A stretch of DNA of 64,000 nucleotides from Beroe forskalii (taxonomy: Eukaryota > Ctenophora > Nuda > Beroida > Beroidae): the NCBI GenBank assembly GCA_011033025.1, contig WFMF01000549.1, forward strand, positions 46,207-110,206, in the 5' to 3' direction. The notes under the pieces were generated by a model. The model had not been told where the DNA came from, ran no database searches, and saw nothing but the letters and a program-made list of their open reading frames with translations. Below, one piece after another: positions 58,243-64,000 of this stretch; position 1 is the first letter of the stretch; each line of letters begins with the position of its first letter. The position numbers and the translations under genes are program-made.

Positions 58243-59037
58243 CCTTATTACAGGAAATATCGCCTACAGAAAAATGAGCCTACATGTCATTAAGCTACAT
58301 GAAATTAAGCCCTTTTTTGAGGCCCTAGGGCTTAATTACATGTAGGCCTAATTTGATGCATTCTTAAATACATGCAGCCAAATTATCATTGTGGAGATAT
58401 AAATTTCATGAGATAGAAATTTCAGCCTTGTAAGCTTGTATGCAAATAATTAAGACTTTACATGTTACGAGTTAGGAATTTTTGGCTTTATTTGACACTT
58501 TGATAGTTTAAATTACTCTCCAATTACCACTTAAGACAATTAATTAAAATTGGGGAATTTTCAGAGACGATGATTACAATGACAAAATAACCTATAGAAT
58601 AGATTATCACAGCATCATGAGAATCTTATCAGTTACATCAAATTAATGATCGAATATGTTTCCACAAAACACCACATAATAGCTGATTATCATAATGGCC
58701 TTGATTCTTGAAAACATTGGACGCTATGTAAATTCAGGTATGAAGGTTTGAAAGTATGATGGAGTGTCAAGAAGTGAGCTCCAAGATGTGTCTATTGCAA
58801 TATTGATAGTCTTGGCAATACCAGTGGCTTTCCATCCGGCATCAATTCAAAGCTTAATCAATACTGAATAATAAATAATTGAAAAAAATCAATGTTTTCG
58901 AACTTATTATGTTCAAATTTTCTTGAAAAATTAGTCCTCATGAAATTAAGAATACATGTCATTAAGGTGCATGAAATTAAGCCCTTTTTGAGACCTTAGG
59001 GCTTAATTATATGTAAACTTAATTTCCTGTAATAAGG
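58243..59037. mobile_element. TA-flanked MITE with CCTTATTACAGG termini
   Basis: Ends TACCTTATTACAGGAAAT and its complement. The left arm has the empty site (GAATACAACCCC), matching GAATA-TA-[element]-TA-ACCCC here after one substitution, so the target is TA. Subterminal hairpins around AAGCCC/GGGCTT occur at both ends. Related to the element at 1215-2050. Confidence 0.8.
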
Positions 59038-59653
59038 TAACCCCCCACAGCCCACCTAGCTAATGTACTTAAATCGTTTGCCAGAGATGAGATGAGAACG
59101 TTAGACCCTCGTTTGTTTGTACTTTGGGAAATTCATGCCACTTGCCAGAATTCCTCGAATTGTTGTTAAAACAAAACGTTGTGACTTGTAATCTCGTAAA
59201 TTTTGTTATTTCTTGTTGTGGTTCCAACTTTCATAGCTTTCTACTGCATCAATTGTGTTTACAGCCATATCAAGTGCATCATTGCCTCTGCAAACTTTTA
59301 ATTTTCGTAATTATTTTATGACTCATGAATAAGCATTTTGCCGATCTAACATTATATAACATTGCTTGACTATCAACAATTGGTCTAGCACGCCAAATTT
59401 GTACTTCTGTATGAGGTTTTTACTTATTTTTTAAACAACAAACATTTGTCACGATCTGGCCTTTGATATATCAATAAAATTTAGAAGTATAATACTTTAA
59501 GATTTTCTTTTGTTCTTTGAATTTTCTACACTGTACTCGTATCATTCCTCTTGATTATCGCGTGATGATTGCTTTCTGTTCTGATGCCTCTTGGCACTAC
59601 CTACAGTATAAGATTTCTATACTTATAATTAGGGTCGTATATGCCCTGATCGG

Positions 59654-62600
59654 TAACACAGTGTGAAGTAAATAGTACACTAGGTCTGAGAACGTTTTTT
59701 GGTAGTTCATAGGTCCGGATGCGAAAAAAACTTTCCAAAATCGGAGTTGAGAACCCCCATTTTTGAACCCCTTTTCCTCCGTAAAGGGGCATGAACTTCG
59801 AGCGACTATATCTCGGCTTCTAATTGAGATACAGAACTCAACAAATGCATTTAACTATGCACAATGAGCACATTATAGGGGGTAGAACGTGGTTTTGAGG
59901 TCGTAACTCTTTCCGTTCTCGAGTTATCTTAAAACCCCTTTTTAGCCCTACGCTGCGTATGGCCAAAATTGCCCCTTTTCATAAAAAGAACTGAAGGTCT
60001 TACGAACTAAACAAATACACTAGGCTATGCAGAATGAGCATTATGGGGGTAGAACGTGGTTTTGAGGTCGTACCTCTTTCCGTTCTCGAGTTATCGCCAT
60101 AAAACCCCTTTTAGCCTTACAGCATTATGGCCAAAATTGCCCCTTTGTCATAAAAAAGAACTGAAGGTCTTACAGAACTAAACAAATACTAGGCTATGCA
60201 GAATGAGCACATTATGGGGGTAGAACGTGGTTTTGAGGTCGTACCTCTTTTTCCGTTCTTGAGTTATCGCCAAAAAACCTTTTTAGCCCTACACGAATGG
60301 TCGAAATCGCCCCTTTGTCATAAATAAGAACTGAAGAAGGTCTTACAGAACCTTACAAATACACCAGGCTGTGCAGAATGAGCACATCATGGGAGGTAGA
60401 TCGGTTTTGAGGTCGGGCCTCTTTTGTGTTCTCGAGTTATATCATCGAAAAAAACCCTTTTACCCCAAGCAAATGGTTGAAATTACCCTTCTCGGGTAAC
60501 GTGTTTTTATTGAATCATTTCGTTCAAAAAACCCACGGTGGGGTACCCCTAAGGGCTATGAAAATAAATATACTTATTAATGATGACAATAAAACTGAAT
60601 AAAGCAACCACATGATTCCTCGAAGGATTTGGAATCAGTACTTTTTCGCCAGATTATTCCGTAATTCCTTGTAAAGTTGTAAGTTTACCTAGATATTACA
60701 CACACGATTTTAATACTAAATGATCTTTACCTCTACTGAACTCTTTCTTTTTCCTCCCTTCCCTCTAAACTGTGTTGCTCTAAATCCAGAGTTCTGGGTG
60801 GCCCAGCCTTGCAGTAATAACTTAGTAAGCTGTGAGGGGGTACGAAATGAAACCCCTCCGTTTCCCCTGCCACCTGCTGATGATATACCTACATTGCACT
60901 ATTGCAGTATTTCCGTTATGATTGTAGTATACCCGTACACCTCTATTGATAAGACCTTGGACTAGGTTATTTTAATGATTACATGATATCATGATTTGTT
61001 AAATGAAAATACAGTTAATCTTAATTTTCAATGTTCAGGTACTGAAATTTATTATCATAGTATAAGTATTACATCATTATGATGTCCGTGACAAAAATTG
61101 TTTCCTTCATCTCTTTTTTTATTTTGAATATTTCACTTCTATTCCAAGTTCCAACAGCCACACGACAATGACATGAATCGAAGGATTCAAGTATAATCTG
61201 CCAGTGACGGTTATTATTAAGGAAGTATAATCCATACTTTCTTGCCCGAGACTTTGCTGCAATGGGCAGCTCCTCATTTAACGCTCCGTACAGTTTCCTG
61301 TATGCTCGGCTAAGTGAACCGTCAGTTGCATAGGCTCAAGACGAATTTTTTTCACCCTTAGCTCAGTGGCGCTGGACCAGAATCAAGACCCCGGACCTTT
61401 TCGATCTTGTGCTCAACTCTGATACCACTACACCACTGGCCAATAGAATCATAGAGTAAAGAGACTGGTTTGATTCAAAATTGCAGCACGGGTGGGAGCA
61501 TATTTTTTAAGAGATAAGAAGATTGAAGATTAATTAAAGCAGTTTTCAACCAATTTCTTACCTTCTGGTAAGCCATCTATCCAATAATATGATTGTTTTG
61601 AAATGCAATAATAGCATTATCGACCAATCACCAATTACTGACTCGAAGTTTGTCGTTATACTTTTAGGCTGATCAAAAATTTATAATGCTCATTCTGTAT
61701 AGCCTGGCCTAGTGTATTTGTATAGTTCTGTAAGACATTCAGTTCTCATTTACAGCAAAGGCAATTTTGGCCATTTGCAAGGGGCTAATTTTAAAGGATT
61801 TATTTGGCGAAAACTCGAGAAGGGAAAGAGGTACGACCTCAAGACCATGTTCTACCCCCATAATGTGCTCATTCTCCATAGCTTAGTGTATTTTTCATAG
61901 TTCTGTAAGACCTTCAGTTCTTATTATTTATGACAAAAGGGGCAATTTGGACATTTGCGTAGGGCTAAAAAGGGTTTTATGGCAATAACTCGAGAAGTGG
62001 AAGAGGTACGACCTCAAAACCACGTTCTACGCCCCATAATGTGCTTATTCTGCATAGCCTAGTGTATTTGTTTAGTTCTGTAAGACCTTCAGTTCTTATT
62101 ATTTATGACAAAGGGGCAATTTTGGACATTTGCGTAGGGCTAAAAAGGGTTTTATGGCAATAACTCGAGAAGTGGAAGAGGTACGACCTCAAAACCACGT
62201 TCCACCCCCCCCATAATGTGTGCTTATTCTGGGTATAGCCTAGTGTGTTGTTTTAGTTCTGTAAGACCTTCAGTTCTTTTTATGACAAAGGGGCAATTTT
62301 GGCCATAATGCGTAGGGGCTAAAAAGGGTTTTTTTGGCGATTACTCGAGAACGGAAAGAGGTACGACCTCAAAACCACATTCTACCCCCCATAATGTGCT
62401 CATTCTACATAGCCTAGTGTATTTGTTTAGTTCTGTAAGACCTTCAGTTCTTTTTTTGCGAAAAAGGGGCAATTTGTGTAGGGCTAAAAGGGTTTTTGGC
62501 GATAACTCAAGAACGGAAAGAGGTACGACCTCAAAACCACGTTCTACCCCCATAATAAAGTTTGCTCTGCATAGCCTAGTGTATTTGTTTAGTTCTGTAA

Positions 62601-62952
62601 GACCTTCAGTTCTTTTTTATGAAAAAGGGCAATTTTGGCCATACGTGGGAAGGATAAAAGGGTTTTTTGGCGATAACTCGAGAACGGAAAGAGGTAAGAC
62701 CTCAAACCACGTTCTACCCTATAATGTGCTCATTTTGCATAGTTTAATGCATTTGTTGAGTTCTGTATCTCAATTAGAAGCCGAGATATAGTCGCTCGAG
62801 TTCATGCCTTTACGGAGAAAAAGGGGGTTCAAAATGGGTTCACTGTTAACCTGATTTTGGAAAGATTTTTTTTTCGGTTAATTTAGGACCAGCTGGAACT
62901 ACCAAAACGTTCGAATACCTTTAGTGTTTACTATTTACTTCACACTGTGTTA
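59654..62952. mobile_element. 3.3-kb foldback transposon with tandem-repeat inverted arms
   Basis: The termini TAACACAGTGTGAAGTAAAT and its complement begin long inverted repeats of about 200 bp. Inside, the left arm holds about four tandem units of roughly 160 bp (59860-60480). The right arm holds about six such units inverted (61680-62740). Each unit contains AGAACGTGGTTTTGAGGTCG, then TTCCGTTCTCGAGTTATCGC, and CTGAAGGTCTTACAGAAC. The centre (60500-61680) has no transposase. The architecture recalls FB/Galileo elements. No clear target duplication is seen. Confidence 0.8.
61372..61448 (-). repeat. Possible tRNA-derived (SINE-like) segment in the foldback core
   Basis: On the minus strand, TGGTGTAGTGG fits a Pol III A box. 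About 45 nt on, GGTCTTGATTC partly fits a B box. Acceptor-stem pairing is absent, so it is not a functional tRNA. Confidence 0.25.
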
Positions 62953-63308
62953 CAGTATTTCTTACTAATCTATTATTATTATACGTGTTCACTACTCCAT
63001 TTTTGTGAATTTCTTACTCATTTTCTTTATCAAAACAAATGCCAGTTTTTCCCGAATACCGATTTTGGTTTTTGGTTCTAACCGTCCCCGGCCACACACA
63101 GCAACATTTTATGAGATGATCGCGGGGTGATCCAATTAACACACTATCCGATATTTCTTACTATGCTTCTATTATAAAATTATACGTGTTCTACTCCCTT
63201 TTGTCTTAGTTCTTACTCATTTTCTTTATCCGAAAACATGATAAGCCTGTCCAAAGTTCAAACCGTAGCACTGGACAATCTAACTGTCCATACACAGCAA
63301 CAGATGAG

Positions 63309-63436
63309 ATGAAGGGGATGACGATATTCAGTTACGGTGGGTTGCCTTCCCTCATGGAGACGGTGGGAGGGGACAGGACGGATCAGAATGGAGTGCAGGC
63401 CCGGGTCACTGATGTTACCTTCCCTGATGATAAGAG
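63309..63436 (+). CDS. First coding exon of an unknown gene, right palindrome arm
   Basis: Mirror of 52152-52019, two codons shorter but in the same phase. The first 15 residues differ (MKGMTIFSYGGLPSL), as if shifted in frame and restored. From METVGGDRTDQNGVQARVTD on, it is identical to the left copy. Ends at donor AAGAG|GTAGGG. Confidence 0.5.
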
Positions 63437-63469
63437 GTAGGGATACAGCACCTTAGCACTAGGACAATG

Positions 63470-64000
63470 GGGCATCCTCCCCGATAAAAAGGGGGGATGG
63501 GCCCGTGATTACTAGGGGGTGGAATGTCTTTCCTGAAGGCAAAGGAAAATCAGAATCTGATTCTTTCTGTTAAAACGGGATTAAAAAAATAGGAAAGGGT
63601 TTAGATATATCTATTGTACTACAGAATATAGTATCTGATTTAGTTCTTTATCAAGAGTGTAATCTTCAGGTAAGTCTGAGGCGTCTGCATTTTGCTGAAG
63701 CTTTAATCTAGATTTGGGTTTCGTTTTAAAATTCTAATTCGGTTTTGGGGCTTAAGCTTTGTGGTGTTTTTGGTTCCTTTGGTCTCGATTTAAACCTGCC
63801 TCTTTGTTTTTTAAAGATAAAAGATAGGGGGAAAACCCAAATTTCATTGGCTGAATCCCAAATTTTATCATTTGGGTTTTTTTCGTTATTAGGGTCTTCG
63901 AAAAATGACACTTACTTGTTATTCTCTGGACCTTAAATAGTTTATAATATTTGGAAATTTAAGACATTTAAGTCTGCAATAACAAATAACTTTTTTTTAA
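63470..64000. other. Right-arm end with degraded consensus
   Basis: Aligns with the complement of about 49980-50440 and 51740-51840, but with many homopolymer errors (GGGGGG, AAAAAAA, TTTTTTTT). Treat coding interpretation here as unsafe. Confidence 0.55.

Larger units (their letters stand above)
55741..64000 (-). repeat. Right arm of the giant palindrome
   Basis: Collinear with the complement of 49970-55430. It carries a TA-MITE (58243-59037) and a 3.3-kb foldback element (59654-62952) that the left arm lacks. After the latter, a block of about 60 bp (TATTTCTTACTAATCTATTA and following) is present again near 63151. The arm still matches at the window edge, so it continues beyond. Confidence 0.88.

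Noticed and set aside
52762-59321. Related ORFs in both palindrome arms (SCCGSNFHSFLLHQLCLQP) as a conserved gene
   Set aside because: They are the two mirror copies of the same noncoding-looking sequence; both arms mutate at all codon positions and it is not otherwise supported.
61372-61448. Functional tRNA gene
   Set aside because: The B box is imperfect and acceptor and anticodon stems do not pair.
49970-64000. Palindrome as a single-read hairpin artefact
   Set aside because: Each arm has large insertions absent from the other, with a recoverable empty site, so the arms come from different molecules or loci.

Overview
The window is nuclear DNA of an animal. It has split genes with GT-AG introns, metazoan families (a three-qRRM hnRNP H/F-GRSF1-type protein, mitochondrial IDH3 alpha, a homeobox gene, a von Willebrand C-like secreted protein, a Ly6/uPAR-like protein), TATA boxes, AATAAA signals and many non-autonomous transposons. 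No gene is diagnostic of a phylum. The compact AT-rich sequence and the nesting of small genes in introns suggest an early-branching marine invertebrate; a ctenophore is my guess, held weakly.

Layout. 1-9.93 kb: hnRNP H/GRSF1-like gene on the minus strand. Its 7.9-kb intron holds a Ly6-like gene on the plus strand, a 32-bp minisatellite of about 85 copies and a 502-bp foldback element. 10.93-23.58 kb: seven-exon IDH3A-like gene on the minus strand, whose exons sum exactly to 354 codons. Its introns hold a VWC-like secreted gene (+), an intronless alpha/beta-hydrolase (+), a Cys-rich secreted/GPI-type gene (-, frameshifted) and a Helitron-like array. 25.9-27.7 kb: single-exon homeobox gene (+). 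28.4-30.9 kb: the 3' end of a membrane-protein gene (-). 30.9-48.3 kb: no recognisable gene. This stretch carries several minisatellites and most copies of a dispersed, roughly 43-bp, semi-palindromic motif ending in TGACGTCA-like sequence. 48.3 kb: an isolated coding exon (-). About 49.97-64.0 kb: a giant imperfect palindrome. Each arm carries one copy of the same first exon, and different transposons lie in each arm (Helitrons in the left; a TA-type MITE and a 3.3-kb foldback element in the right). Its apex and its right end look like low-accuracy consensus.

The most striking pattern is that tandem duplications and minisatellites repeatedly sit across splice junctions. I count ten junctions, in seven transcription units, where the repeat unit includes the end of an exon and the adjacent GT donor or AG acceptor. 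Copy number runs from 2 to about 85, so introns are filled with decoy splice sites. I know of no named class for this as a recurrent feature. It is directly visible and testable with RNA reads and a genome-wide count.

The genes do not form one pathway. What links them is architecture: host genes with long introns that shelter small, mostly secreted-protein genes.
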